Positions 18,203 through 27,154 of a DNA stretch of 64,000 bases are shown piece after piece. The stretch is taken from positions 306,542 through 370,541 of the forward strand of contig CAZHYV010000001.1 in NCBI GenBank assembly GCA_964537055.1, read 5' to 3'. Origin of the DNA: CAZHYV01 sp964537055 (GTDB taxonomy: Bacteria > Myxococcota_A > Polyangia > Palsa-1104 > JAEUJZ01). The stretch's first letter is position 1. Each line of letters begins with the position of its first letter. Below the pieces are notes generated by a model. It did no database searches, had not been told where the DNA came from, and worked only from the letters and a program-made list of their open reading frames with translations. The translations under genes were made by a program, and so were the position numbers.

Positions 18203-20470
18203 ATGAAAACAAAACTTACCATAATTAAGCTTCGTCTTCGAAGGATGTGGCTCCTCCTCCTTATCATTTCCATTGTGTCAACGGTGGGTGCAATCATCAT
18301 GCAAAAGTACGACCTCTTCGGCGTAGAGGGACAAGAACTAGGGGCCTATGATGGAGGGCTAAGTTTCTGGACAAATAAGGTCGAGCGCTCGAAAAACGTG
18401 ACCTTGGTGCTGATTGATGAAAAGACGTTCTCTGCCATTGACCGGCAAGAGGTCCATCGAAGTAAATTTGGAACGTGGCCCTACCAAAGAAACATCTGGG
18501 CGTATCTGCTTAATTATTTTATGGAATGTGGCGCGCGTGCGGTGGTGTTCGACTTTATTATGACCGAAGAGACCAACGGTGACCCAGATATGCTAAACTC
18601 TTTAGCTGAACTGAGAAGTCATCAAATCCCTTTTTATTCAGCCTTTGATTTTGATGTGGAACGGCCCGAGCTTCCCAAAGTAGATGCCAAAAACCGTGTG
18701 CTTCATCCTGAAGAGATGCTACAGATCGAGGCCCAGTTAAAACCAATGCAGCCACAAAGCATTGACGACCTTTTTAAAGAGGAGGGGGGCGGCCCTGCCA
18801 AGGAAGACGGGGAGAAGGAAGAGGGAAGTGGCAATCCTGCGAAAGAAGACGGGGGTGGCCACCCCGCGAAGGAGCAGACCGAGATAAAAGCCCCACCTCC
18901 CTTGTCTCCAGCATGGTTACAGCTTGCGGCCCAATCGCTGGCATTTCCCATCAAGGCCCAGGGGTTTGCCTTGCCCACCTTTCCCGAAAATATTGTCTTT
19001 GAGGACGATGGAAAGACGATCAAAAAGACCCGTCCGTTAAACCCATTTCCCCCCATGTCTTCCTTATGGCCCTATGCCCAGTTTGGGATTGCAACAACAG
19101 AGTCCTACCTAAAAGGGAATGATGACGGAAAAATGCGCCGAACTGGGTTTGGTGTTTGCGACGGTCAGAATTGTTATGCGACGATATCAGTAGCGATAGC
19201 CGCTGGGGTACTAAAGGCCGAGTCCGTCGAACTGACAAGGGAGTTTTTAAAGATAGGTCCAAGGACCCTCCCTATTGATCAAGATGGGACCGCCGGAATT
19301 AACTATGGCGGTGCCTACGACGAGCGGTTTAAGACCCTAAGTATGATCTATCCGTTAGAAGATGCGATATGGCGACAAGAGAATCGTGAGAAGATGAAGC
19401 TGCCTTTACCTAAATATGGAGCTGACCTCAAAGACAAAATTGTCTTTGTGGCGGTTGCTAAAGGCGATAATCGACCCACGCCCTTTGAAAAAGATCCTCC
19501 TGCGGTTGTAAAACATGCAGCAGAGGTTGAAAATCTCATTTCGGGACGCTTTATTACCGATGCTCCTTACTGGGTCTCGGTCATCCTCGCTTTTTTATTA
19601 GCATGCCTGTCTATTATGGTAGCTTTGTTTGTTGACTCGCCCCTTCTCGAAATCGGTTGGCCCATCTTGGTGTTCTTTGGATTTTATGTCATCCCTGGAT
19701 ACTTTGCGACCAAGTATCAGATCCATGTGCTTTCTGTAATGCCTGCCCTTGCGGGCTCGTTTGCCAGTGTGCTGGCGAGTTCGTACAAGAACTTCTTTGC
19801 GGACAAAGAACGCGAAGAGATGCGCAATCTTTTTAGCCACTATATGGAAAAGGATCTGGTCGAACAGATGGTCGAGGGAGAAAAACTTCCTTCGCTTACC
19901 GGCGAGCGAAAACAAATCACCATTGTCTTTTGTGACCTCAAAGATTTCTCGACCATTGCTGAAAATGCAGGGCTGTCGCTAGAAATACAGATGAAGATGC
20001 TCAACCTGTATCTCAATCGGATGAGCAAAATTCTGGTGGAGGAGGGGGGGTGTTTGGACAAATACGTAGAAAACGAGATCCGTGCCTTTTTTGGTGCCCC
20101 CGTAAGCTTTCCTGATCATGCGCTTCGCGCTTGCCGGGCAGCCCTGCGGATGAAGCAAGAGGGTGAGCAGCTTAAGGAGGAGTTTCAAAAGCAGGGCTGG
20201 CCGACATTTTCCCTACGCATTGGACTGAATACCGATGAAGTTCTTGTCGGCAACATGGGAGGGGAACAGCTGATTGATTACACTGCCCTTGGTGAGGGGG
20301 TACGACTTGCAGCTTGGCTGAAAGAGGCAACAAGCAGCTATTCCTGCACCATTTTGATAGGGGCAAACACCTATGAGCAAGTGAAAGAACAGATGGAAGT
20401 TCGTGAAATGGGGAAGACGCAAGTCTTAGCCAATGCGGAATCGATGATTTATGAATTGGTAAGCCAGTAA
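18203..20470 (+). CDS. CHASE2-domain protein with degenerate class III nucleotide cyclase domain
   Basis: A 755-residue membrane sensor. Order: N-terminal membrane helix (about 16-36), an extracytoplasmic CHASE2 sensor interrupted by a low-complexity insert with three PAKE repeats (about 200-240), two or three membrane helices (about 455-535), then a cyclase homology domain from about 567. The first metal Asp survives (VFCDLKDF, about 578), but the second is lost (DKYVEN where active enzymes have DKYIGD, about 624). The transition-state Asn and Arg are replaced by Arg (about 701) and Trp (about 705) in GEGVRLAAWLKEA. The enzyme is therefore probably inactive and may bind a nucleotide or partner. 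ATG at 18203 with GGGG upstream is preferred to the TTG 12 bases earlier. Confidence 0.88.
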   Translation: MKTKLTIIKLRLRRMWLLLLIISIVSTVGAIIMQKYDLFGVEGQELGAYDGGLSFWTNKVERSKNVTLVLIDEKTFSAIDRQEVHRSKFGTWPYQRNIWAYLLNYFMECGARAVVFDFIMTEETNGDPDMLNSLAELRSHQIPFYSAFDFDVERPELPKVDAKNRVLHPEEMLQIEAQLKPMQPQSIDDLFKEEGGGPAKEDGEKEEGSGNPAKEDGGGHPAKEQTEIKAPPPLSPAWLQLAAQSLAFPIKAQGFALPTFPENIVFEDDGKTIKKTRPLNPFPPMSSLWPYAQFGIATTESYLKGNDDGKMRRTGFGVCDGQNCYATISVAIAAGVLKAESVELTREFLKIGPRTLPIDQDGTAGINYGGAYDERFKTLSMIYPLEDAIWRQENREKMKLPLPKYGADLKDKIVFVAVAKGDNRPTPFEKDPPAVVKHAAEVENLISGRFITDAPYWVSVILAFLLACLSIMVALFVDSPLLEIGWPILVFFGFYVIPGYFATKYQIHVLSVMPALAGSFASVLASSYKNFFADKEREEMRNLFSHYMEKDLVEQMVEGEKLPSLTGERKQITIVFCDLKDFSTIAENAGLSLEIQMKMLNLYLNRMSKILVEEGGCLDKYVENEIRAFFGAPVSFPDHALRACRAALRMKQEGEQLKEEFQKQGWPTFSLRIGLNTDEVLVGNMGGEQLIDYTALGEGVRLAAWLKEATSSYSCTILIGANTYEQVKEQMEVREMGKTQVLANAESMIYELVSQ

Positions 20471-20519
20471 GGTTCTCGGCAGTGTTGCTTTTTTAGAGGG
20501 ATTATACTAAAAAATCATC

Positions 20520-21311
20520 ATGCAGAATGCTGTAGTGCTTGCTGAAGGAAGATACTTTATCTATGGGGTTTTGGGAATGATGGGCTGCTTGTTGATGCTC
20601 GACCAAAGAGTCTTTGCCGAGGCCGATTGTGCTTTTGTACAAAAAACGGCCGCAGATTTTGCCGAACTGCAGAAACTGTACGAGAAAACGCCCAAAGTGC
20701 TTTCTCTGGAAATTGACAAGCGGATGAAACAGCAAACCAGCTTGCTGGGAGAGCAGAATCCTTATCTTGCCTGTATCTATTTAGCTGCTGACTACTATAA
20801 GACGATGCAGAAGGAGAGCCTCGGACTTGCAGTAGCCAAGACCGAGATAGAGCGTACCCTACTGAAAGAGCATTATGGGAAATGTGCTTCGTCTGGCTGT
20901 AATCGGGATGAAAAGTTTTTAGGGAACTATAAACTTATTCTGGACCGGACATGTACGGAGATCCAAAGTTCTTGCGAAGAATTTAAGTATGAGCCCGCCA
21001 TGACCACTCCCCAACCGCTTTTAGAATCATTCGAAAAAGCTTTGCGCGATCAAAAACCTTTGCCGAAACAGAAATTACGCCTAGGCGTTGCGCTGATAGT
21101 AGTAGGCTCTTTAGCTATGGTGGCTGGCGCAATTTTTACAATCCATTCAGTCAAACCCATTTTTACAACACCCACCGGATGTCCGTCAGCAGGTTTCGAT
21201 AATTCATGTGCGTTCTCTCGGCAGGCGAGCATCGGTCTGAGTGTGATCTCTTTCACAGCCGGGGGAGCTGGGATCATCGCCGGAGGACTGATTCTCGGGA
21301 AACAGATCTAA
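20520..21311 (+). CDS. Secreted/membrane protein, paralogue copy 1
   Basis: A 263-residue product of no family I know. An N-terminal hydrophobic stretch (GVLGMMGCLLML, ending near FAEADC) looks like a signal peptide. The mature domain is helical with six spaced cysteines (DC, LAC, KC, GCNRDEK, RTC, SC), likely disulfide-bonded. The C-terminus has two hydrophobic segments (LGVALIVVGSLAMVAGAIF and SIGLSVISFTAGGAGIIAGGLIL), joined by a loop with a further Cys pair. It is paralogous to the gene at 21769-22545. Residues encoded by 20637-20774 are identical in both copies while the rest has diverged. The start codon lacks a good ribosome binding site. Confidence 0.7.
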   Translation: MQNAVVLAEGRYFIYGVLGMMGCLLMLDQRVFAEADCAFVQKTAADFAELQKLYEKTPKVLSLEIDKRMKQQTSLLGEQNPYLACIYLAADYYKTMQKESLGLAVAKTEIERTLLKEHYGKCASSGCNRDEKFLGNYKLILDRTCTEIQSSCEEFKYEPAMTTPQPLLESFEKALRDQKPLPKQKLRLGVALIVVGSLAMVAGAIFTIHSVKPIFTTPTGCPSAGFDNSCAFSRQASIGLSVISFTAGGAGIIAGGLILGKQI

Positions 21312-21457
21312 ATGATTGTCATCTAATCAAATCATTTTGGGCTTAAAATCTATCTTAAAGCATGATTCGTTTAGAAAAACGTGGTAAATCGGAAACCTTT
21401 GCTAGAAATTCAGGTTCAACGTCATTGATCCTTCGAGCAACCTGGTAGGGAGAAGAA

Positions 21458-21763
21458 ATGAGAAAATATTTACGCAGTCTTATAGCAAGCGGGGTTCTCA
21501 TCCTAGGATTGATTTCGGCTGCTTTTGGACAAGCTAAGCCAAGAGCCGGACTCTCAGCCACCGCTCCCACTTTAGAGGGTGCCCCATCAGTAAAAACAAA
21601 CCAGGAATTGTTAGAAGCGATTCTGCGCCTAGAGACCAAAATACAAACGCTTGAGAAAGAAATAAATTCTTTAAAACGAGACTCAGCAAAAACCCGAAAA
21701 CTGTTGGAAGTTCAGCAGAATCGAGTTACTAAGTTAATTGTTCATACAGGGATGCCTTTGTAA
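21458..21763 (+). CDS. Small secreted coiled-coil protein
   Basis: A 101-residue product with a GGGAGAAGAA ribosome binding site. The signal peptide (MRKYLRSLIASGVLILGLISAAFGQ) closely resembles that of the gene at 22640-23167, including the following AKPR/PKPR. The mature protein ends in a heptad-patterned helix (ELLEAILRLETKIQTLEKEI and on), predicting a short coiled coil. It lies five bases before the second large paralogue (21769), consistent with an operon. Function unknown. Confidence 0.65.
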   Translation: MRKYLRSLIASGVLILGLISAAFGQAKPRAGLSATAPTLEGAPSVKTNQELLEAILRLETKIQTLEKEINSLKRDSAKTRKLLEVQQNRVTKLIVHTGMPL

Positions 21764-21768
21764 AAGAA

Positions 21769-22545
21769 ATGAGCTTTTTAAATTCTCTCCTTTCACAAAA
21801 TAAATCTGTTCTGGGGTTTTTGGTGGTCCCGCTTTTTATGCTACTTACAACTAGCGGAAGCGCGTTTGCTGAACCCGATTGTACCTTTGTACAAAAAACG
21901 GCCGCAGATTTTGCCGAACTGCAAAAGCTGTACGAGAAAACGCCCAAAGTGCTTTCTCTGGAAATTGACAAGCGGATGAAACAGCAAACCAGCCTGCTTG
22001 GGGAACAGAATCCTTATCTTGCCTGTATTCGGTTGGCTGCGGAATATTATAAAAATCTTAACCCTTCCCATATTCAACCTGCTCCTATCGAAAAGGAAGC
22101 CAATCTCTCCTTACTAAAGAGCCAGTATGAAGGGTGTGTGCTTTCCGGATGCAATCGAGATGAGAAGTTTCTTGGAAATTTTAAGTATATTGTTGATAGA
22201 ACTTGTAGAAAGCTGCAGATCGGTTGCGAAGAATTCCGATTTCAACCCTCTTTTGCTGAAATGCTACCTTCCTCATTCTCTCAAGAAAGAGTTTTATCAA
22301 AGCAGGAACGTCATTTAGGAATTGCGCTTATTGTTGTGGGCTCGTTGGCAATGACGGCGGGCACGATATTTGCTCTTCACTCGATAACTCCTATTCTTAG
22401 GACACCAGGTGGATGCCCAGCAGGGGGAGCTGATAACGAATGTGCATTAAATCATAATGCAAGTATCGGTCTTAGCATCCTTTCTTTTGGGCTGGGGGGC
22501 ACAGGGATCGTCGTAGGGGGACTTATATTGAATAAAAAATTCTAA
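21769..22545 (+). CDS. Secreted/membrane protein, paralogue copy 2
   Basis: A 258-residue paralogue of the protein at 20520-21311, with the same order: signal peptide (ending near AFAEPDC), Cys-containing helical domain (LAC, GCNRDEK, RTC, GC), and two C-terminal hydrophobic segments around a loop with two cysteines (GCPAGGADNECA). A block of 46 codons (21889-22026) encodes exactly the same residues as copy 1 with only six synonymous differences, whereas flanking parts differ at many positions. No Shine-Dalgarno is seen and the start lies five bases after the preceding stop, so translational coupling is likely. Function unknown. Confidence 0.7.
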   Translation: MSFLNSLLSQNKSVLGFLVVPLFMLLTTSGSAFAEPDCTFVQKTAADFAELQKLYEKTPKVLSLEIDKRMKQQTSLLGEQNPYLACIRLAAEYYKNLNPSHIQPAPIEKEANLSLLKSQYEGCVLSGCNRDEKFLGNFKYIVDRTCRKLQIGCEEFRFQPSFAEMLPSSFSQERVLSKQERHLGIALIVVGSLAMTAGTIFALHSITPILRTPGGCPAGGADNECALNHNASIGLSILSFGLGGTGIVVGGLILNKKF

Positions 22546-22639
22546 CCCTGAAAAATGCAAGAAAATAGTCTTGAGCCTTCTCAATAGATTCGCTATAAGG
22601 TTTAGCTTATCACTGTAGCCAACGTAACACGGAGAAGTC

Positions 22640-23167
22640 ATGAGAAGATATATTTACAAAGCTCTAGCAAGCGGGGTTCTGCTTGTAGGGCTGAGTTCAA
22701 TTGCCTTGGGACAACCCAAGCCACGAACTGTCTATACAAAATCCCCCAAAACTCAGTTTCGTTCCAATGGAAGCCTGAATGCAACAATTCAGTTGCTCGA
22801 TGCAGGGGTGCAATTAACTTGGACCGGCGTGGATAAAAAGCAACCGCAGCTCCAAGAGGTTCAGTACCAGGGTCAAACTGGCTTTATCTATCTTTCGCAG
22901 CTGAGTCCAAAACCTCCAGCCAAGGAGTTCAACCTTTCTGCGAGTGGAACCGTTGAGAGCATGGATACGCAATCCTTTGCCCGTTCTGCTGCAGCGGCCA
23001 AAGCGTTTGGCGAGGGGGCATTGACCTATGCAGAAGCAAAAGACCAAGGGGACATCGCAAAACAAATTATTGCTGCCGAAGTTCTTTCAGAACGGATCGA
23101 TCTGAAAGATCTGAATGCTCATGCGAAGGCAGCAAAACTCACCGAGCACCATGGAGGTGAACAATGA
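22640..23167 (+). CDS. Secreted SH3-like domain protein
   Basis: A 175-residue product starting at ATG behind GGAG. After a signal peptide (ALASGVLLVGLSSIALGQ) that matches the small protein at 21458, a segment LNATIQLLDAGVQLTWTG ... GQTGFIYLSQLSP has the pattern of a bacterial SH3-like domain (short strands, a tryptophan, closing G-x-x-YxxxSxL). An alanine-rich helical tail follows. Its stop codon overlaps the start of the M48 protease gene by four bases (ATGA), so the two are almost certainly co-translated. A role in targeting or regulating the protease is inference. Confidence 0.7.
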   Translation: MRRYIYKALASGVLLVGLSSIALGQPKPRTVYTKSPKTQFRSNGSLNATIQLLDAGVQLTWTGVDKKQPQLQEVQYQGQTGFIYLSQLSPKPPAKEFNLSASGTVESMDTQSFARSAAAAKAFGEGALTYAEAKDQGDIAKQIIAAEVLSERIDLKDLNAHAKAAKLTEHHGGEQ

Positions 23168-24204
23168 GAAATTCTATATTCCTTTCCTTCGGCGTAATGC
23201 TGCTTACTGCCTCTTGTGGGATTCTGTCTGCCGACGTGCCTCTATTTGATAAAGCCAAAGACCCTCAAGGAATCGCTGACCTTGTTTCAAAAGTAGGAGG
23301 AGCCGCAAAAGACCAGATTCCTAAGTGTGAAGCGCTAGGGAAAGCTGACATTGCTTTTGAAGAGGAACGATCTCTTGGTGGAGCTGCCATGGTTGCCTAT
23401 GGATCGAAGTTTGGTGGGTTATCGATCGACCTGCCCCAAGAGTTTAAAACAGAGTCGGCTTCCTCGTTAACAGCAAGAATGAACAACCTTGCGAAGGAAG
23501 CAAGAAGAAAAATTACTCTTCCCCAAACAGGCGACAATCGTCTCCATAAGTCGATTGCCACCATTGGATGGCACTTGGCCAAACTCTCTGAACGCGATAC
23601 CATTCCGTGGACCTTCTGTGTCATTAACAATCCCTCTGTGAATGCTTATTCCTCTCCGGGTGGGTATGTTTGTGTGACAGAAGGCTTGCTAAAAACTGTG
23701 AAAAATGAAGCAGAGCTTGCCTGTGTGCTTGCCCATGAGATTGGTCATGTGGTGAAAAAGCATGGACCCCTAGAGTACGGCGAAATTAAGCAGAAGCAGT
23801 GTCTTGCCGCATTGGGAGGGCAGCTCGCAAGTGAACTTGTCAAGCCCAACATCAATTTTGGAACCTACTTTGATCTAAACAATGCCTCCAAAGAGCTTGT
23901 TCAAAAACTGGTCGATTCCTTCGTAGAGAGGATCGTCTCTGCAGGCTTTGGGAAAGAGGCAGAGTTTGAGGCAGACGCTTATATGGATGAGCTCATTGGG
24001 GTTGCAGGGTATAACCACGAATCATGCCAGGCCTTCCTTAGGAATCTGCCGCATGAGGGGGGTGTATTTGCAAACCATCCCTCGCCAGAAGAGCGGATCA
24101 CAAAGTTACAAGAACTTGCCAACCAAAACAGAGGATCCTTTGGCTATACGGATCAAGGTCAAATTCCTTTCTGGTCGTTCGAGACAGCCCGCTCTAAGGG
24201 ATAG
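23164..24204 (+). CDS. M48 family metalloprotease, lipoprotein
   Basis: A 346-residue zinc protease anchored as a lipoprotein: signal peptide ending in LTASC (Cys18). The catalytic site HEIGH is at 191-195, preceded by the family pattern NAYSSPGGYVCVTEGLL, and the third zinc ligand is the Glu in EFEADAY near 267. Relatives such as BepA and LoiP act on envelope proteins in the periplasm. It overlaps the upstream SH3-like gene by four bases, so it is expressed with it. It ends 20 bases before the convergent recR gene. Confidence 0.9.
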   Translation: MRNSIFLSFGVMLLTASCGILSADVPLFDKAKDPQGIADLVSKVGGAAKDQIPKCEALGKADIAFEEERSLGGAAMVAYGSKFGGLSIDLPQEFKTESASSLTARMNNLAKEARRKITLPQTGDNRLHKSIATIGWHLAKLSERDTIPWTFCVINNPSVNAYSSPGGYVCVTEGLLKTVKNEAELACVLAHEIGHVVKKHGPLEYGEIKQKQCLAALGGQLASELVKPNINFGTYFDLNNASKELVQKLVDSFVERIVSAGFGKEAEFEADAYMDELIGVAGYNHESCQAFLRNLPHEGGVFANHPSPEERITKLQELANQNRGSFGYTDQGQIPFWSFETARSKG

Positions 24205-24224
24205 GTCTCTCATATAAGCCTCCC

Positions 24225-24821
24225 TTACATCTCTCGCCGAATCTCAAAAGCTCGACTAATCGTAACACCGTCTGCATATTCTAGCTCGCCTCCGATAGGT
24301 AATCCAGAGGCAATCCGGGTAATCTTGAGTCCCATCGGTTTTAGAAGGCGCGCCAAATAGACTGCAGTGGCTTCTCCCTCCACATTGGGACTGGTGGCTA
24401 AAATGACTTCGCTTACTTCCGGATTTGCCTGAAGCCGCGGAAACAGCTCTCGAATGCGTAGCTGCTCTGGACCCACTCCTTCAAGAGGGGAGAGCACCCC
24501 GTGCAGCACATGATAAACGCCTCGAAACCCTCCTGTTCGTTCAATTGCAAATAGATCAGACGAGTAGGCTACCACACAGATTTGATGGGGATCCCGACGA
24601 GCATCTTGACAAAAGGTACATGGGTCCTGCTCGGTCAAATGCATACAGACAGAGCAGAGGCGAATCTTTTCCTTTACCTCTAAAAGAGCCTGGCTCAGCT
24701 CCTGAACCTGCTTTTGCGGGAGTCTTAAAATATGGAATGCTAATCGAGAAGCTGTTTTTTGGCCAATTCCTGGCAACTTGCCCAGCTCTTCTGTTAATCG
24801 TGAAATGGGATCAAGATTCAT
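24225..24821 (-). CDS. recR: Recombination protein RecR
   Basis: Works with RecF and RecO in loading RecA at gaps during recombinational repair. Order: helix-hairpin-helix (LPGIGQKTASRLAFHIL), a four-cysteine zinc motif (CSVC ... CTFC), a Toprim domain (ICVVAYSSDLFAIERTG onward) and a C-terminal segment with ITRIASGLPIGGELEYAD, all standard. Starting at ATG 24821 gives 198 residues, the usual length, with AAAGG upstream; the frame extends six codons further but adds nothing. It closes the dnaX-ybaB-recR block. Confidence 0.97.
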   Translation of the reverse strand: MNLDPISRLTEELGKLPGIGQKTASRLAFHILRLPQKQVQELSQALLEVKEKIRLCSVCMHLTEQDPCTFCQDARRDPHQICVVAYSSDLFAIERTGGFRGVYHVLHGVLSPLEGVGPEQLRIRELFPRLQANPEVSEVILATSPNVEGEATAVYLARLLKPMGLKITRIASGLPIGGELEYADGVTISRAFEIRREM

Positions 24822-24891
24822 AAAACACCTTTCTCGCAATGCGGATCAAATTGAGGGCTCTGAAAGAAGGCCGTTATCGGGCAGAAGGCTG

Positions 24892-25236
24892 TTACAAGAG
24901 ATGAGGCGGCAATCCTAACCCAGAAGCAGTCTTTCTCATCTCTTCCTCTTCCAGCTGCCGTACCTTTTGAAGACCCTGGTTTATGGCCGCCACAATTAGA
25001 TCCTGAAGCATCTGAGGATCTTTTGGATCAATGGCTTGGGGGTCGATATGAAGACGAAGCACCTCACGGTTTCCTGCGATGGTCACCGAGACCATACCTC
25101 CCCCCGCAGTTGCCTCTACCTTTTTATGTGCCAGCTGGGCTTGGGATTGCAGCAACTCTTCCTGCATTTTTTGTGCCTGCTGCATCAGGGTAGCAAAATC
25201 GGGCATATCTTTAGGAAAACGAGGATCATTTGACAT
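24892..25236 (-). CDS. YbaB/EbfC family nucleoid-associated protein
   Basis: A 114-residue DNA-binding protein of the YbaB family. Typical features: a helix MQQAQKMQEELLQSQAQL, then VEATAGGGMVSVTIAGNREVL, and the C-terminal helix LQDLIVAAINQGLQKV. The start is ATG at 25236, four bases after the dnaX stop, with GGAG overlapping the end of dnaX; the longer frame would overlap dnaX. Position between dnaX and recR is the classic arrangement in many bacteria and supports the assignment. Confidence 0.95.
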   Translation of the reverse strand: MSNDPRFPKDMPDFATLMQQAQKMQEELLQSQAQLAHKKVEATAGGGMVSVTIAGNREVLRLHIDPQAIDPKDPQMLQDLIVAAINQGLQKVRQLEEEEMRKTASGLGLPPHLL

Positions 25237-25240
25237 CACA

Positions 25241-27127
25241 TTACTCCAATTTCGGTTTATGAAAGGTGATTCCCTCCCCAAACACCTCGCTAATCACAGA
25301 TCGGGAGGGATGGGTAAGGGCCTCTTGGCTCTGTTGCTGTTTACGTTCTTCGATCTTCTTTTCGTTTAATTCAAGAAGTGATTCTTTTTTCTCAGGAAGG
25401 GTATGCTCATCCACTACACGAATTTCGACACTTACCTTTCGATGAGACCATTCTTGAAGATGTTGTTGCAGAAGAGCAGTTTTCGATTTTAGCTGCTCAG
25501 CAACAAAAGTATTGGTCACTCCTAACACAAGCGCTTTTCCATCCCAGACAAGAGGGTGAGAAAGAGCAATGGAATGGAGCAGGGGAACTTTATCGATCAA
25601 CCTCTGCGCTAAAAGCTCCCAAGCGGGCACTTCATCCTGGCCAAAAGAACCGGAGGAGGAGGTTTCAATGGGGGCTTTTTCCTGAGATACAGCTGTTTTT
25701 GCAACCTCCTCTTTAAAGGCTGTTGCCTGGAGAGAAGATCCCCTCTGTGCCGAGGGCGTGGTCTCGATGGGGTTCGTGAAGGACGTAGCCCTCTCCTCAT
25801 CGTAAAGAGGTCGTTTTGACGCAGGACTGGTGATGGCTGGCTTCGAACTAGCGAAAGGGGGCGTGGCTCTCAGTGCAGACCGATCGAGTGTAGCTCGTTC
25901 TGTACTTGTTCGCTCTGCGATCGTCCGGCCTGCTGCCCCTCCATCTAGGGGTGCGCTTCGGTCTGCGGAAGAAGAGGGCTTCCCTTGTAATGTGGTTTCT
26001 AGTTGCTCTAGCTTCTCGATCATTTGCGACAGAGGAACCAGGGTTTCCCACTCGCAAAGTTCAAGCAAACCTACCTCAAGCATCATTTTGGGGAGCGAGC
26101 TGCGAGCCACATCCTCCACAAGCCGTACTGTTTTTTGAAAATAGAACTCGATCGAAGCCCCAGCCTGATTTGCTTGCTTTTTCAGAAGTTCAAGCTCATC
26201 TGGGGCTGCGTCCAAAAGGGAAGCCGGTTTTTCCACCAACCTCACCACCAGCAAGTCTCTAAGATACGAGAGAAGCGATTTTGAGAGCTGTACAAGATCG
26301 TAACTTCGCTGGTGGGCAAGTTGGATCAACGATAAAATGTTTTCTGGATTTCGGTCAATGATCGCTTGCCCTAGCTGAAAAACCAGACGACGGTCTGCAA
26401 TCCCAAGTACACTTGATACGACCTCTTGCGTAAGTTTCTCAGGGTGAGAGGCAAGCACCTGATCAAGCAAAGACAAGGAATCCCTTACGGAACCGGCTCC
26501 CTCCTGAGCAACCAAAAGCAAAGCCTCAGGTTCAAAAGGAATTTCTTCCTGGGTAAGGATTTTTGATAAATGCTCAACCAGAAGTGAAATCGAGAGCAGT
26601 CTGAAATCATAGCGCTGCACCCTTGATAAAATGGTGCTGGGAATTTTATGAGGATCCGTCGTCGCAAAAATGAAAACAGCATGAGGAGGCGGCTCTTCTA
26701 AAGTTTTCAAAAGTGCATTGAATGCACTTGTTGAAAGCATATGAACCTCATCCAGAATAAACACTTTCTTTTTCCCCCGTAAGGGTGCGTATCGGATAGA
26801 CTCTCGAAGCTCACGGATGTCCTCAACCTTATTTTGAGAGGCCGCATCAATCTCCTGAACATCGACAGAGGTTCCTTCCGTAATTTCGATACAGGCCTCA
26901 CAATGGTTGCAGGGAATAGCCCCCTTTGGTTGGTGGCATGAAAGCACTTTGGCCAAGATGCGTGCAGTGGTTGTTTTTCCTGTCCCTCGGCCTCCGCAGA
27001 ATAGAAAGGCATGGTGCAGCCTTCCCATCTCAATGGCATGGGTTAGCGTTTTTGTGACTTGCTCTTGCCCAATCACATCGGCAAAAGTTTGCGGTCGATA
27101 TTTTCGTGCTAAGACAAGATAGGACAT
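25241..27127 (-). CDS. dnaX: DNA polymerase III subunit tau/gamma
   Basis: Clamp-loader ATPase of the replicative polymerase. The N-terminus MSYLVLARKYRPQTFADVIGQ, Walker A FCGGRGTGKTTTARILAKVL, a four-cysteine zinc motif (C-x8-CNHCEAC), and VFILDEVHMLS (Walker B) followed by FIFATTDPHKIPSTILSRVQRYDF are all present. The 628 residues include a long, Ser/Thr/Ala-rich linker (about 375-480) and a C-terminal tau-like domain. I found no slippery heptamer in the correct frame for producing gamma by frameshifting. The gene lies directly downstream of the SRP RNA and upstream of ybaB-recR. Confidence 0.97.
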   Translation of the reverse strand: MSYLVLARKYRPQTFADVIGQEQVTKTLTHAIEMGRLHHAFLFCGGRGTGKTTTARILAKVLSCHQPKGAIPCNHCEACIEITEGTSVDVQEIDAASQNKVEDIRELRESIRYAPLRGKKKVFILDEVHMLSTSAFNALLKTLEEPPPHAVFIFATTDPHKIPSTILSRVQRYDFRLLSISLLVEHLSKILTQEEIPFEPEALLLVAQEGAGSVRDSLSLLDQVLASHPEKLTQEVVSSVLGIADRRLVFQLGQAIIDRNPENILSLIQLAHQRSYDLVQLSKSLLSYLRDLLVVRLVEKPASLLDAAPDELELLKKQANQAGASIEFYFQKTVRLVEDVARSSLPKMMLEVGLLELCEWETLVPLSQMIEKLEQLETTLQGKPSSSADRSAPLDGGAAGRTIAERTSTERATLDRSALRATPPFASSKPAITSPASKRPLYDEERATSFTNPIETTPSAQRGSSLQATAFKEEVAKTAVSQEKAPIETSSSGSFGQDEVPAWELLAQRLIDKVPLLHSIALSHPLVWDGKALVLGVTNTFVAEQLKSKTALLQQHLQEWSHRKVSVEIRVVDEHTLPEKKESLLELNEKKIEERKQQQSQEALTHPSRSVISEVFGEGITFHKPKLE

Positions 27128-27154
27128 GTGTTTGTATAAACTTTTTAGAAAAAT

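Noticed and set aside
25241..27127. Programmed frameshift in dnaX
   Set aside because: Runs of six A occur, but neither is in the frame needed for a standard slippery heptamer.
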